A stretch of 46,197 bases of DNA from Rhizobiales bacterium UBA3584 (GTDB lineage Bacteria > Pseudomonadota > Alphaproteobacteria > Rhizobiales > Devosiaceae): positions 988 to 47,184 of the forward strand of contig DFMV01000055.1 in the NCBI GenBank assembly GCA_002375765.1. The letters run 5' to 3'. The translations under genes and the position numbers were made by a program. The notes beneath the pieces were generated by a model that had not been told where the DNA came from, ran no database searches, and worked only from the letters and a program-made list of their open reading frames with translations. This document shows, in pieces, positions 1 through 8,268 of this stretch (positions are counted from its first letter, which is position 1; every line of letters begins with the position of its first letter).

Positions 1-450
1 AAGCGTCTGGTGCCGGGCTTTGAAGCCCCCGTCCTGCTGGCCTACTCGGCCCGCAACCGGTCCGCTTCGTGCCGCATCCCCTTCGGCCAGAGCCCGAAGT
101 CCAAGCGCGTCGAAGTCCGCTTCCCCGATCCGCTTGCCAACCCCTACCTCGCCTTCACCGCCCTGCTCATGGCTGGCCTTGACGGCATCAAGAACAAGAT
201 CCACCCGGGCGACCCGATGGACAAGGATCTCTACGAACTGCCCAAGGAAGAGCTCCAGGGCATCCCCACCGTTTCCGCCTCGCTGCGCGAAGCGCTGGAA
301 AGCCTCTCGGCCGATCGCGACTTCCTCAAGGCAGGCGGCGTGATGGACGACGACTTCATCGACTCCTACATCGATTTGAAGATGGAAGAAGTCATCAAGT
401 TCGAGCACACCCCGCACCCCGTCGAGTACGAGATGTACTACTCGGCTTAA
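1..450 (+). CDS. glnA: Glutamine synthetase type I, C-terminal part (5' truncated by window)
   Basis: The reading frame is open from base 1 and ends with TAA at 448-450, giving the last 149 residues of glutamine synthetase, which makes glutamine from glutamate, ammonia and ATP in the cytoplasm. The piece begins [10 protein letters not shown] and carries the GSI catalytic-domain signature around [12 protein letters not shown] and the [13 protein letters not shown] stretch. The Tyr codon at 232-234, in the context DKDLYELP, matches the adenylylation site of GSI-beta enzymes, so GlnE-type control of activity is expected from family knowledge. The protein ends MYYSA, a usual length for the family. 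The upstream part, and any glnB partner gene, lie outside the window. A strong terminator follows directly. Confidence 0.97.
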   Translation, partial: KRLVPGFEAPVLLAYSARNRSASCRIPFGQSPKSKRVEVRFPDPLANPYLAFTALLMAGLDGIKNKIHPGDPMDKDLYELPKEELQGIPTVSASLREALESLSADRDFLKAGGVMDDDFIDSYIDLKMEEVIKFEHTPHPVEYEMYYSA

Positions 451-472
451 GACCGCGGTTTATCGCATACGG

Positions 473-499
473 AAAGGGCTCCTTCGGGGGCCCTTTTTG
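473..499 (+). terminator. Rho-independent terminator of glnA
   Basis: AAAGGGCTCC pairs with GGGGCCCTTT (one G-U pair) around a stable TTCG tetraloop and runs straight into a T-tract. It lies 22 bases after the glnA stop codon, which fits the end of that transcript. Confidence 0.9.
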
Positions 500-608
500 T
501 TTGGCGCATGCAGGACGCGGGCTGCAGATTTCCATAGGGCCTCAAGCCGGAACGTGCGATGCTGCGCGAGCGCAAACGATCATGTTCGCGCGCTCAAAGG
601 ATAGCGTC

Positions 609-740
609 ATGGCCAAAGGTCAGGTGCGGAAAAACCGCGAAGCGAAAAAGCCCAAACAGGTCAAAGAAAAAACCATAGCCGCAGCCCCTTCATTGAAGGG
701 TGTCGTGCAGCTCGGAGAGCACAAAAAGCCCAAGAAGTAA
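609..740 (+). CDS. Small basic hypothetical protein (43 aa)
   Basis: Starting at the ATG at 609 the frame encodes 43 residues, very rich in Lys (MAKGQVRKNREAKKPKQ...HKKPKK). I recognise the opening MAKGQ-R-NRE-KKPK as a pattern seen in short uncharacterised proteins of many proteobacteria. I do not know a function. No Cys, no hydrophobic segment and no signal peptide are visible. The protein should be highly cationic and largely disordered, compatible with nucleic-acid or ribosome association, but that is inference. An upstream in-frame extension to 501 exists, but it would overlap the glnA terminator tail and its residues look non-coding. The gene stands alone between glnA and the serine hydrolase. 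Confidence 0.65.
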   Translation: MAKGQVRKNREAKKPKQVKEKTIAAAPSLKGVVQLGEHKKPKK

Positions 741-915
741 GAGACAAGCGCTCACCGACCCACGAGGGGCAGAGATACAATGTCTTGCCGGCATTGCCCC
801 TGCCCCCACCTCCCGGTTTGTTGATCGCCACCCCACCTTCCCGGCCCCACAAAAGCCCATCTTGCTTCACACATCGCCCTGGCACATATCCACTGCTGCG
901 CGGGGCGATCATTTC

Positions 916-1953
916 ATGACCATTTCAATCTTTTCTCGCCCTGTCGGCATGCTGGCAATGGCCGCCGTCATGTCCATGCCCCTCGCGGTTTCGGCGCAGG
1001 ATGCGGCGAACCCCAGCCCGCTTACGACCGTTCTGGATGCCGCCGAAAGCCTCGAGCCGCTGCGCACCGTCACCATTTCCCTGGACGGCGAAATCATCGC
1101 CGACCGCGGCTATAACGGCTACACCTCCAGCGACCCCACCAACATCAAATCGGCCTCCAAGGTCATTGTCACCACCCTGGTCGGCATCGCCATCGACAAG
1201 GGTTTGCTCGAAGGCCCTGAACAGCGGGTTGCCGATCTGCTCACCGATGATTTGCCTTCCGATCCCGACCCGCGCCTCGATCGGATCACCCTGAGCCACC
1301 TCATGTCGATGCAGGCGGGCCTCGAGGCAACGTCCGGCGCCAATTACGGGCGATGGGTCGCGAGCTCCAACTGGGTGCGCTCAGCCCTCGCCCAGCCCTT
1401 CGTCGCCGAACCGGGCGGACCGATGATCTATTCCACGGGCTCGACCCATTTGCTCTCTGCCATCCTCACCGAGGTGGGCGGCGCCTCGACGCGTCAGCTT
1501 GCCCGCGATTGGCTTGGCCTCATCGATGGCTTTGCCATCACCGGCTGGCTTCAGGACCCCCAGGGCATCCATCTTGGCGGCAATGAACTCGCCATGACAC
1601 CACTCTCCCTCCTGGCGTTGGGCGAAATGATCCGCAATGGCGGCGTCACCGAAGATGGCGAACGGATCGTCTCGGAAGACTGGATCGAGCAATCCTGGCA
1701 ACAGCGCACCACCTCCCGCTTCGGCGGGCACGGATACGGCTATGGCTGGTTCCTCACCGAGCTTGGCGGTCACGAGGTTTCCTACGCGTGGGGCTATGGC
1801 GGCCAGATGCTCTACATCGTTCCCGGCCTCGATCTGACCGTCGTCATGACCTCGGACCCCAATAGCCCGTCGGGCGGCAACGGCCATCGCGATCGCCTTC
1901 ACGACCTGCTCGCCGACATTATCGGCATTTATGACAGCGGCGCGCGCGAGTAG
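916..1953 (+). CDS. Exported serine hydrolase, beta-lactamase/class C family
   Basis: From the ATG at 916 this is a 345-residue protein. A signal peptide (about residues 1-27, ending AVSA) predicts export to the periplasm. The catalytic SxxK motif is S79-A-S-K82, followed by a Y-S-T motif in PMIYSTGSTHLL and a C-terminal WGYGGQ element standing where class C enzymes have K/H-x-G. This is the layout of the AmpC/EstB/DD-peptidase-like superfamily (PF00144), whose members are esterases, peptidases or beta-lactamases. Substrate cannot be told from the sequence. The ATG at 916 is preferred over the longer frame from 700 because it places the signal peptide at the N-terminus. The gene is single and stands 143 bp before the bufferin operon. 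Confidence 0.85.
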   Translation: MTISIFSRPVGMLAMAAVMSMPLAVSAQDAANPSPLTTVLDAAESLEPLRTVTISLDGEIIADRGYNGYTSSDPTNIKSASKVIVTTLVGIAIDKGLLEGPEQRVADLLTDDLPSDPDPRLDRITLSHLMSMQAGLEATSGANYGRWVASSNWVRSALAQPFVAEPGGPMIYSTGSTHLLSAILTEVGGASTRQLARDWLGLIDGFAITGWLQDPQGIHLGGNELAMTPLSLLALGEMIRNGGVTEDGERIVSEDWIEQSWQQRTTSRFGGHGYGYGWFLTELGGHEVSYAWGYGGQMLYIVPGLDLTVVMTSDPNSPSGGNGHRDRLHDLLADIIGIYDSGARE

Positions 1954-2016
1954 CCGTCGGGCCGCCCTTTTTCGCTCCCCCTGGGCCCGATCACAGAACC
2001 GTGATGACGCGCGGGC

Positions 2017-2042
2017 GTAACCATCTTCGATGTCCCAACGAA
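2017..2042 (+). promoter_or_regulatory. ECF sigma-type promoter of the buf operon (GTAACC-N16-CGAA)
   Basis: GTAACC occupies 2017-2022 and CGAA occupies 2039-2042, separated by exactly 16 bases. As I recall the literature, this is the promoter consensus of Caulobacter sigma-F, an ECF sigma factor controlling homologous buf genes under heavy-metal stress. The start of bufA1 lies 54 bp downstream, leaving room for a start site near 2049 and the purine-rich ribosome site at 2081-2089. The match is direct; its use by a sigma-F-like factor is inference, and no sigma gene lies in this window. Confidence 0.7.
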
Positions 2043-2096
2043 TGAGTGATCGGTGCCCAAAGCGGCGCCTTCGATCCCCAAAGGAAGGACATTGCA

Positions 2097-2390
2097 ATGA
2101 ACCTCAACATAGCCTCAGTCGCTCTCGCCGCATCGCTGGCGACAGCTCTCGGAACCGCCGGCGCTGCCCCGGCCATCGCCCAGGACGATATGGTCAAGTG
2201 CTACGGCGTCTCGCTTGCCGGTCAGAACGATTGCGCGGCCGGCCCCGGCACCACCTGCGCCGGCACCTCCACCGTCGACTATCAGGGCAACGCCTGGACA
2301 CTGGTTCCCTCGGGCACCTGCGAAAGCATGGAATTGCCGGGCGATCGCATGGGCAGCCTCGAGCCGCTCGAACGCGACGTCCCCGCCTGA
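2097..2390 (+). CDS. bufA1: Bufferin-family RiPP precursor (DUF2282, BufA1)
   Basis: This 97-residue protein begins at the ATG at 2097 behind a strong AAGGAAGGA ribosome site. Residues 1-28 form a Sec-type signal peptide ending PAIA. The mature part carries four cysteines (C35, C46, C54, C75) in the DUF2282 pattern [16 protein letters not shown]...TTCAGTS...SGTC. Family members are periplasmic copper-chelating peptides (bufferins) whose Cys residues are modified by an MNIO enzyme; in the studied case the central pair becomes thiooxazole heterocycles. By analogy C46 and C54 would be modified here. The acidic tail after C75 (residues 76-97) has no Cys. It is the first gene of a bufA-B-C-doxX operon, with an ECF-type promoter upstream, so copper or another thiophilic metal is the likely signal. 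Confidence 0.88.
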   Translation: MNLNIASVALAASLATALGTAGAAPAIAQDDMVKCYGVSLAGQNDCAAGPGTTCAGTSTVDYQGNAWTLVPSGTCESMELPGDRMGSLEPLERDVPA

Positions 2391-2452
2391 GCCGCACCCA
2401 TTGGAGCGCGGCACTGTCCGCGCTCCGCTCGCCAATCGACCGGGAGGCCATG

Positions 2453-3319
2453 ATGAACCGCTACAACACCCTTCCCCAGCAAGCCGGCGTGGGCCTCAAG
2501 CCCGAGCATTACGGGGAAATTCTCGAAAGCCGTCCGTCTGTCGGATTTTTCGAGATCCATGCCGAAAACTACATGGGAGATGGCGGCGCGCCGCATCGTT
2601 ATCTCGCTGCCATCGCCGAGACCTATCCGCTTTCCCTGCATGGCGTCGGCTTGTCGATCGGCGGAGAGAACGATCTCGACCGCGCCCACCTCGCCCGTCT
2701 CAAGCATCTCATCGAGACCTACAAGCCCGCGTCATTTTCCGAGCACCTCGCCTGGTCGACCCATGACAGCGCCTATCTCAACGATCTGCTGCCGCTTCCC
2801 TACACGCCACGAACCCTCGATCAGGTCTGCCGCCATGTCGATGACGTCCAGCAAACGCTTGGCGTTGCCATGCTGCTCGAAAATCCATCGACCTATCTTC
2901 TGTTCGAGGAAAGCACCATCGACGAGGTCGATTTCCTCGCCGCCATCGCCGAACGGACCGGCTGCGGCCTGCTGCTCGACGTCAACAACGTCATGGTCTC
3001 ATCGGTCAACCACGGCTGGGACCCCAAAGATTATATCGATCGTTTTCCCATCGAGTTCGTCGGTGAAATCCATCTCGCCGGTTATGATGAAACCCTCGAC
3101 AGCGCCGGTGCCCGCCTGCTGATCGACGCACATGGTTCGGCCGTCCGCCCCGATGTCTTCGATCTCTATGTCCATACGCTCGGCCGCACAGGCCCCATCG
3201 CCACACTTGTGGAATGGGACAATGACGTGCCCGATTTCCCCACGTTGATGAGCGAAGCCCGCATGGCCCAGGCCGCGCTCGACAAGGCTCTCCCCGGCGT
3301 CCGGAGCGCGGCACAATGA
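2453..3319 (+). CDS. bufB: BufB: DUF692 multinuclear non-heme iron oxidative enzyme (MNIO)
   Basis: This 288-residue protein is a DUF692 TIM-barrel enzyme related to MbnB and HvfB. Candidate iron ligands and catalytic residues are visible in the expected motifs: H63 in LHGVGLS, E97-H98 in SEHLAW, E143-N144 in ENPS, D176/N179 in LLLDVNNV, E205 and H207 in GEIHLAG, D225/H227 in DAHG and E254 in EWDND. The family uses a multi-iron centre and oxygen to oxidise Cys residues of the precursor peptide. ATG codons lie at 2450 and 2453; the GGGAGG ribosome site at 2442-2447 is better spaced for 2453. The stop overlaps the bufC start by 4 bp (ATGA). It should act in the cytoplasm before export of BufA1. 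Confidence 0.92.
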   Translation: MNRYNTLPQQAGVGLKPEHYGEILESRPSVGFFEIHAENYMGDGGAPHRYLAAIAETYPLSLHGVGLSIGGENDLDRAHLARLKHLIETYKPASFSEHLAWSTHDSAYLNDLLPLPYTPRTLDQVCRHVDDVQQTLGVAMLLENPSTYLLFEESTIDEVDFLAAIAERTGCGLLLDVNNVMVSSVNHGWDPKDYIDRFPIEFVGEIHLAGYDETLDSAGARLLIDAHGSAVRPDVFDLYVHTLGRTGPIATLVEWDNDVPDFPTLMSEARMAQAALDKALPGVRSAAQ

Positions 3320-4071
3320 GCGCGCAGACCCGCTTTGCCCAGGCGGTGCAGGACCCCGCCAGCGCCCTGCCCCAGGGCCTGACCAGCAAGGGCGGGCAGA
3401 ACGACCCCCTGCGGTTCGCCGTCTATCGCAACAATGTTCACGTCAGCCTCGTGAACGCCCTGACCAAGGGGTTTCCCGTCGTGAGTGCCCTCGTCGGCGA
3501 GGAATTTTTCACCGCCATGGCCCGCGTCTTTGTCGGCCAGACCAAACCCTCATCGCCCATGCTGTTTCAATATGGCGAGAACTTCCCCGATTTTATTGCC
3601 GAGTTCCCGCCGGCAGCCTCTCTGCCCTACCTCTCCGATGTCGCCCGGCTCGAATGCGCATGGACCCGCGCATACCACGCTGCGGACGATCCCATCCTGA
3701 CGATCAATGCGCTCGCCGGCCTGCAGCCGTCAGACCTCCTTCAGTCCCGCCTTGCCCTGCATCCTGCTTGCGCGCTCATAACCTCGCGCTTTCCCGTCGG
3801 CTCCATATGGCACGCGCACCGGCAGACACCGCCCGCCGCGCTCGGATCGGCTGGCCCCGAGACGGTGCTGATTGCACGCCCCGGCCTCGACGTCGTCGTA
3901 ACGGTCTTGCCCCACGAGGACGCCGATTTCGCCCGCGCCATAATGGCCGGCGCCACCGTTGGCGGCGCTGCGACGGCATCGGCCAACGATGCGGATTTCG
4001 ACCTCGGCACCGCTCTTGTCGGGCTGGTTTCGCTGGGCGCGTTCAAACCATCGAAAGGGAACAAGGCATGA
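3316..4071 (+). CDS. bufC: BufC: DUF2063 partner protein of the MNIO enzyme
   Basis: This 251-residue protein begins at an ATG overlapping the bufB stop, so the two should be made in stoichiometric amounts. The N-terminal half is a DUF2063 domain (older name: putative DNA-binding domain), with the hallmark [17 protein letters not shown] and the [16 protein letters not shown] [13 protein letters not shown] motif. The C-terminal half is more variable. In studied MNIO systems the BufC/HvfC/MbnC partner binds the precursor and presents it to the iron enzyme; DNA binding is not supported. The stop codon again overlaps the next gene by 4 bp. Confidence in family is high; the peptide-recognition role is by homology. 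Confidence 0.9.
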   Translation: MSAQTRFAQAVQDPASALPQGLTSKGGQNDPLRFAVYRNNVHVSLVNALTKGFPVVSALVGEEFFTAMARVFVGQTKPSSPMLFQYGENFPDFIAEFPPAASLPYLSDVARLECAWTRAYHAADDPILTINALAGLQPSDLLQSRLALHPACALITSRFPVGSIWHAHRQTPPAALGSAGPETVLIARPGLDVVVTVLPHEDADFARAIMAGATVGGAATASANDADFDLGTALVGLVSLGAFKPSKGNKA

Positions 4072-4556
4072 CACTGCATTCGATAATCGCCAGAAGCGAA
4101 GCGCTCATCGCCAGCCTTCCCGCACCCTTGGTGCTGCTGGTCTTGCGCATCGCGCTTGCCGTCCCCTTCTTTCGGTCCGGCCTGACCAAATGGGACGCCC
4201 CCTTCATGCTCGCGCCGAGCCAGGCGTTCCTGTTCGGACAGGAATTCCGCCTCCATATTCTCGGAGGCGCCTACCCCTACCCGTTCCCCACCCTTGCCGC
4301 TTATCTCGCCGCAACCGGCGAAATCGTTCTGCCCATCCTTTTGGTCCTGGGACTGGGCACGCGCTTTGCGGCGTTGGGCATTCTGCTCATGACCGCCGTA
4401 ATCCAGCTCACCGTCCCCGAAGGGTGGGCGAACTTCCATCTGCCCTGGGCCGCCATGGCTTTGGCCCTCATGGCCTATGGAGCCGGTCGGCTGAGCGTCG
4501 ATGGCATGCTTGCCAGCCGGACTCCGGAAATGAACCCGACAGGCTCCCATCGCTGA
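4068..4556 (+). CDS. DoxX-family inner-membrane protein, last gene of the buf operon
   Basis: This 162-residue protein starts at an ATG overlapping the bufC stop (ATGA). About four hydrophobic segments are visible: near residues 18-36, 75-95, 98-116 and 124-142. The arrangement and the opening ALRIALAVPFFRSGLTKW-like pattern (here LRIALAVPFFRSGLTKW) are those of DoxX/DoxD proteins. DoxX genes close many buf and hvf operons. Their role is unproven; electron supply or a redox function in the membrane linked to maturation or metal stress are possibilities. The conserved position in a fully coupled operon argues it belongs to the system. Confidence 0.85.
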   Translation: MTLHSIIARSEALIASLPAPLVLLVLRIALAVPFFRSGLTKWDAPFMLAPSQAFLFGQEFRLHILGGAYPYPFPTLAAYLAATGEIVLPILLVLGLGTRFAALGILLMTAVIQLTVPEGWANFHLPWAAMALALMAYGAGRLSVDGMLASRTPEMNPTGSHR

Positions 4557-4867
4557 AACACCTCGGGTCATCAGCAGCGACGCGCGTTTCATCACTGACC
4601 CGGACTGCCCGATGATCGATGCAACAGCCTCGCCCCGCCCCTTTAGGCTCGGCGAAACGATCGGAGACCGGCGTAACCAGCGATGGCGAACGGTTCCTCT
4701 TCTTGCTTGCCGAAATCGTCATGGCAACCGCCATGGATGGCGAGAAATAATGTAGGCTATACTATTTTTTATATGATGTTTTCTATTTACCCGGATGGAC
4801 TTCTCCCCTTCGCGTGCTAGCTTTCGAATGTACGGACCGTTTCGTACATATGATGAGGAGGATATCC
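4557..4867. other. Intergenic region between the buf operon and carboxylesterase
   Basis: These 311 bases contain no plausible gene. The right half is AT-rich, with a possible -10 box TATACT at 4758-4763 but no convincing -35. Close to the esterase start is a 22-bp inverted repeat, listed separately. I see no hairpin-plus-T terminator for the buf operon here. Confidence 0.6.
4828..4849. promoter_or_regulatory. Inverted repeat, candidate operator of the carboxylesterase
   Basis: ATGTACG (4828-4834) and CGTACAT (4843-4849) are perfect 7-bp arms around an 8-bp centre; the inner ACGGACCGT is itself symmetric. It ends 18 bp before the esterase ATG and just upstream of the AGGAGGA ribosome site. 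Size and symmetry fit a TetR-type repressor site, but an RNA hairpin close to the ribosome site is also possible. Confidence 0.5.
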
Positions 4868-6463
4868 ATGTTTCGGTTGAGTAAGATCGCCGCGACCGCG
4901 CTGGCGGCGGCGACAATGGCGTTGGCCACCGGGGCCCTGGCCCAGATCGTCAAGACCCCGATCCCGGGCGATCCGGTGGAAACCGGTTCTGGTCAGGTCG
5001 CGGGCAAGATGCTGGATTCAGGTGTCAAAGCCTATTTCGGCGTACCCTTTGCAGCACCGCCCCTGCGCGAACTGCGCTGGCAGCCGCCGCAGCCGCATCC
5101 GGAATGGGAAGGCGTCTATAATGCGGACCGCTTTGCCCCCGAATGCATGCAGACCTTGCGCAACAGCGACATCAACCACTACTTCGGCGAGGAATCCCTA
5201 TCCGAGGACTGCCTCTATCTCAACATATGGGCACCCCAGGACGCCGAGGCGGGGGCCGATCTGCCGGTCGTCGTCTGGATTTACGGTGGCGGCTTTAACG
5301 TCGGCTCGACCAACATGGCCAATTATTCCGGCGAACAGCTTGCCCAGCGCGGCGTTGTCTATGTCGCCCTGTCCTACCGCCTCGGTGCCATGGGCTTTAT
5401 GGCCCACCCCGAACTGGCCGCTGAAAGCGAAACCGGGACTTCGGGAAATTACGGCCTGATGGATCAGGCGTTCGGTCTGCAATGGATTCAGGACAACATC
5501 GAAGCCTTCGGCGGTGATGCCGGCAACGTCACCCTTGTCGGCCAGTCCGCCGGTTCCATGTCGCTCAGCGCTCTTCAGGTCAGCCCGTTGGCCGACGGTC
5601 TGTTCCACAAGATCTTCGGCATGTCCGGCAGCGTCGTCAACAGCTTCTCGTCTCCCTATGAGCGGGTCGAAGCGGCCGGCCTTCAGGCCCAGGAACAATT
5701 GGGAGCCGCCGACATAAGCGCAATGCGCGCCGTTTCCGCCGACAAATTTCTCGACCTCGAGGGCGTCCGCTTCGGCATCGCCATCGACGGCCACGTCCTG
5801 CCTGAACCCGCATGGACGGCCTTCGAGAACGGCAGTTTCGCCGACGTGCCCATGGTCATCGGCTACACAAAGGACGAAACCTTCAACGGTCTCGCAGGCG
5901 CCCAGAACGCCGATGAACTGCGCACCAGAGCACAGGACATGTTCGGCGATGACGCCGAGGAAATCCTGGCATTCTACGATTTGGAGGCCGAAGATTTCCG
6001 CCGCACCGCGGTCGATATCTCCCGCGACACATCCATGGCCAGCGCCGTTCGCGATTGGGCAATCGCCCAGACCACGCACGGCGACAGCCCGGTCTATGCC
6101 TATATCTTCAGCCGCACTCAGCCTTACACCGAAGGGGTGACCTTCGCCGATCACAACCCGGCAACGGTCGGCGCCTATCACACCGTCGAGGTGCCTTATT
6201 TCCTCGACACGCTCGATAGCCTCAACATGTTCCGGGAAACCCGGACATGGACCGACGCCGATCTCGAGTTGCGCGACCGCTCGGCTGGCGCCCTCGTCGC
6301 CTTTGCACAGACGGGCGATCCCAACATGGATGGCCTCGACTGGCCCGTCTATGAACTCGGTGACGAACGTCTTGTCGAATTCGATATCGACACCGTCGAC
6401 ACAATCGAATGGCCCAACCACGGGGCCATGCAGATCGTCCACGGGCAACGCATAAGCCAGTAG
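4868..6463 (+). CDS. Secreted type B carboxylesterase
   Basis: Starting at the ATG at 4868, six bases after an AGGAGGA ribosome site, the protein has 531 residues. Residues 1-25 form a signal peptide ending GALA. It is an alpha/beta hydrolase of the carboxylesterase type B / cholinesterase family (PF00135): the SEDCLYLNIW signature at about 112-121, oxyanion-hole IYGGGFN at 138-144, nucleophile S227 in VGQSAG, acid E337 in YTKDET and H438 in GAYHTVEVPYF complete the triad. The family hydrolyses carboxylic esters. The natural substrate is unknown. The gene is monocistronic, with an inverted repeat just upstream that may bind a repressor, and it ends at a shared bidirectional terminator. Confidence 0.93.
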   Translation: MFRLSKIAATALAAATMALATGALAQIVKTPIPGDPVETGSGQVAGKMLDSGVKAYFGVPFAAPPLRELRWQPPQPHPEWEGVYNADRFAPECMQTLRNSDINHYFGEESLSEDCLYLNIWAPQDAEAGADLPVVVWIYGGGFNVGSTNMANYSGEQLAQRGVVYVALSYRLGAMGFMAHPELAAESETGTSGNYGLMDQAFGLQWIQDNIEAFGGDAGNVTLVGQSAGSMSLSALQVSPLADGLFHKIFGMSGSVVNSFSSPYERVEAAGLQAQEQLGAADISAMRAVSADKFLDLEGVRFGIAIDGHVLPEPAWTAFENGSFADVPMVIGYTKDETFNGLAGAQNADELRTRAQDMFGDDAEEILAFYDLEAEDFRRTAVDISRDTSMASAVRDWAIAQTTHGDSPVYAYIFSRTQPYTEGVTFADHNPATVGAYHTVEVPYFLDTLDSLNMFRETRTWTDADLELRDRSAGALVAFAQTGDPNMDGLDWPVYELGDERLVEFDIDTVDTIEWPNHGAMQIVHGQRISQ

Positions 6464-6469
6464 CCTGGT

Positions 6470-6501
6470 CCGGCCCCGCATTTTCGTGCGGGGCCGGTTT
6501 T
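6470..6501. terminator. Bidirectional terminator between carboxylesterase and ABC-F gene
   Basis: CCGGCCCCGCA (6470-6480) and TGCGGGGCCGG (6487-6497) form a perfect 11-bp stem with a TTTTCG loop. A TTTT follows on the plus strand. The hairpin sits between convergent stop codons. Confidence 0.9.
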
Positions 6502-6502
6502 A

Positions 6503-8011
6503 TCAAGCCCCCATCTCGGCAAAGAACCCTTCGGGATCGTCAGCCTCGATAAGCCTCCCCTTCTCGATTACCAGAAACCGGTTTGAAACCTCGCGCACGA
6601 AGGCGCGGTCATGCGACACCAGCACGCAACTGGCATCGTGCTCGATGATCTCGGCAGCGAGCGCTTCCTGTCCGGCGATATCGATGTGGTTGGTCGGTTC
6701 GTCCAGCAGGTAGAAATTGGGCTCCATCAGGCGCAGCGCGAGCAGTCCAAGCCTGGCCCTTTGGCCGTGGGACAGGAGTGCACCGAGTGTCCAGTGGGCG
6801 TCAGGGTCGATTCCGGCCGCCGCAAGCAGGCTTCGTGTCCGCTGATCGCCCTGCCCCAGCGCCGATATGAAATCGAACGGGCTGAGCTTTTCCGGCACAA
6901 AATCGAGCGCCTGGTCCATGTACCCGACCACCAGACTGGGCGTCGCCTTGATGCCCTCAATGCTCTCACCTCCCATCAGAACGCGCCTGAGCATCCTGAC
7001 AAGACTGGTCTTTCCAGTCCCGTTGCGCCCCAGAACAACGATTCTATCTCCTTGAAAGATATGCAGTTTCGGGATCGAGAACAGCTTGCGCCCATCGGGC
7101 GCCGCCACCGTCAGCTCCTCGATCGAAACCAGCACCTTGGCATGAGTGCCGCGATTGGCCAGCCGGATATCCCCGCTGCGCTCCTTGTGCAGTACTCTGG
7201 CTTGCGCCTCGATTCTTTCGGCCCGCTCGCGAAGCTGTTTTTGCTTTTTCTGCAAAAGGTCGCTGCCGGAATTGATGCCGATGTTTTTCAGTTTCGCCGA
7301 TTGCTGGCGAAGCTGGCTGGCTTCTTTCAGGTCGCGTTCGCGCTTGGACGCGTCGCTCGCGTCCTCCTGCGCCAATGCCTCCCGCGCCCGGCTATAGGGT
7401 AAGGGAAAATACCGGGAGGTTTCGGGCCGCAGGAACAGCGTGCGATTGGTCACCGCGTCGAGAAAGCTCCGGTCGTGACTTGCCATGATCACCGGCACAT
7501 CACCGATCCCCATAAACCATTGTTCTAACAGCGCAATTTTCTCAAGATCGAGATGATTGGTCGGCTCGTCGAGCACCAGAATATCGGGATCGGACACCCA
7601 GGCCCGCATCAGCAACATAAGCCGCTGCCAGCCCCCGCTCAGCGCGCGCACCGGCAGATTGCGTATGTCCTCGGGCATGGAGAGCGTATCGAGCACCACA
7701 TCGACACGCCAGCTTTCGCTTTCCAGCGTTTCCGCATCGAGTCCGGTGGCAACCGCATCGAACAGGCTGAAATCAAACAGCTTTTCGGGCACCACCTGCG
7801 GCACCATCCCAATCCGCGCACCGCGCGAGAGCGTAATGTCACCACGCGTGAGTTCGTTCTCGCCGACAAGGCAAGTAAGCAGGGTCGTCTTCCCGGCCCC
7901 ATTTCCGGCCACGATCCCAACCCGGTCGCCCGAGCCGATCGTAAGAGTCAAATCATTGAAAAGGTTGGATTTTGCCGTATAGCCGGCGGATTTAAGGGCA
8001 ATTGTCGTCAT
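6503..8011 (-). CDS. ABC-F family ATPase (ribosome-associated or resistance type)
   Basis: This 502-residue protein has two ABC ATPase domains and no membrane segments, the layout of ABC-F proteins. Domain 1 has Walker A GNGAGKTT (36-43), signature LSGGW (124-128) and Walker B LVLDEPTNHLD. Domain 2 has Walker A GRNGTGKTS (328-336), signature LSHGQ and Walker B YLLDEPTNHID. A charged, probably helical linker (about 205-290) joins them; such linkers reach into the ribosomal tRNA exit or peptidyl-transferase sites in studied members. It is shorter than Uup and not obviously EttA. The start is the ATG at 8011; the frame extends further upstream, but family similarity begins at MTTIALK. Role in translation or antibiotic protection is by family. 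Confidence 0.88.
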   Translation of the reverse strand: MTTIALKSAGYTAKSNLFNDLTLTIGSGDRVGIVAGNGAGKTTLLTCLVGENELTRGDITLSRGARIGMVPQVVPEKLFDFSLFDAVATGLDAETLESESWRVDVVLDTLSMPEDIRNLPVRALSGGWQRLMLLMRAWVSDPDILVLDEPTNHLDLEKIALLEQWFMGIGDVPVIMASHDRSFLDAVTNRTLFLRPETSRYFPLPYSRAREALAQEDASDASKRERDLKEASQLRQQSAKLKNIGINSGSDLLQKKQKQLRERAERIEAQARVLHKERSGDIRLANRGTHAKVLVSIEELTVAAPDGRKLFSIPKLHIFQGDRIVVLGRNGTGKTSLVRMLRRVLMGGESIEGIKATPSLVVGYMDQALDFVPEKLSPFDFISALGQGDQRTRSLLAAAGIDPDAHWTLGALLSHGQRARLGLLALRLMEPNFYLLDEPTNHIDIAGQEALAAEIIEHDASCVLVSHDRAFVREVSNRFLVIEKGRLIEADDPEGFFAEMGA

Positions 8012-8133
8012 TTCAGTCTCGAATGTCCGGGGCGGCACAGGCCACCCAATTCTGCCAGGCCGCATGATGTCATGCGGTCGCGATCAGGGCAGACCCGTAC
8101 GGAATTCGAATGCGAAATGTCCGGTGACGGTCA

Positions 8134-8157
8134 GCCCTGCAACATCTGCTGCAGGGC
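8134..8157. repeat. Small inverted repeat upstream of the ABC-F gene
   Basis: GCCCTGCA and TGCAGGGC form perfect 8-bp arms around an 8-base loop in the 257-bp gap between two minus-strand genes. There is no T-tract on either side. It could be an operator of the ABC-F gene or a leader hairpin. Confidence 0.35.
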
Positions 8158-8268
8158 GTAAACAGGGCCACGCTGACGATGGTGACGCCAAATCTCTATC
8201 ACGCAGCCCTCCTTTCCGATTCCAGAAACACCAAGACTATGCACCAGCCCGGCGCGGTCCCGCAAGGC

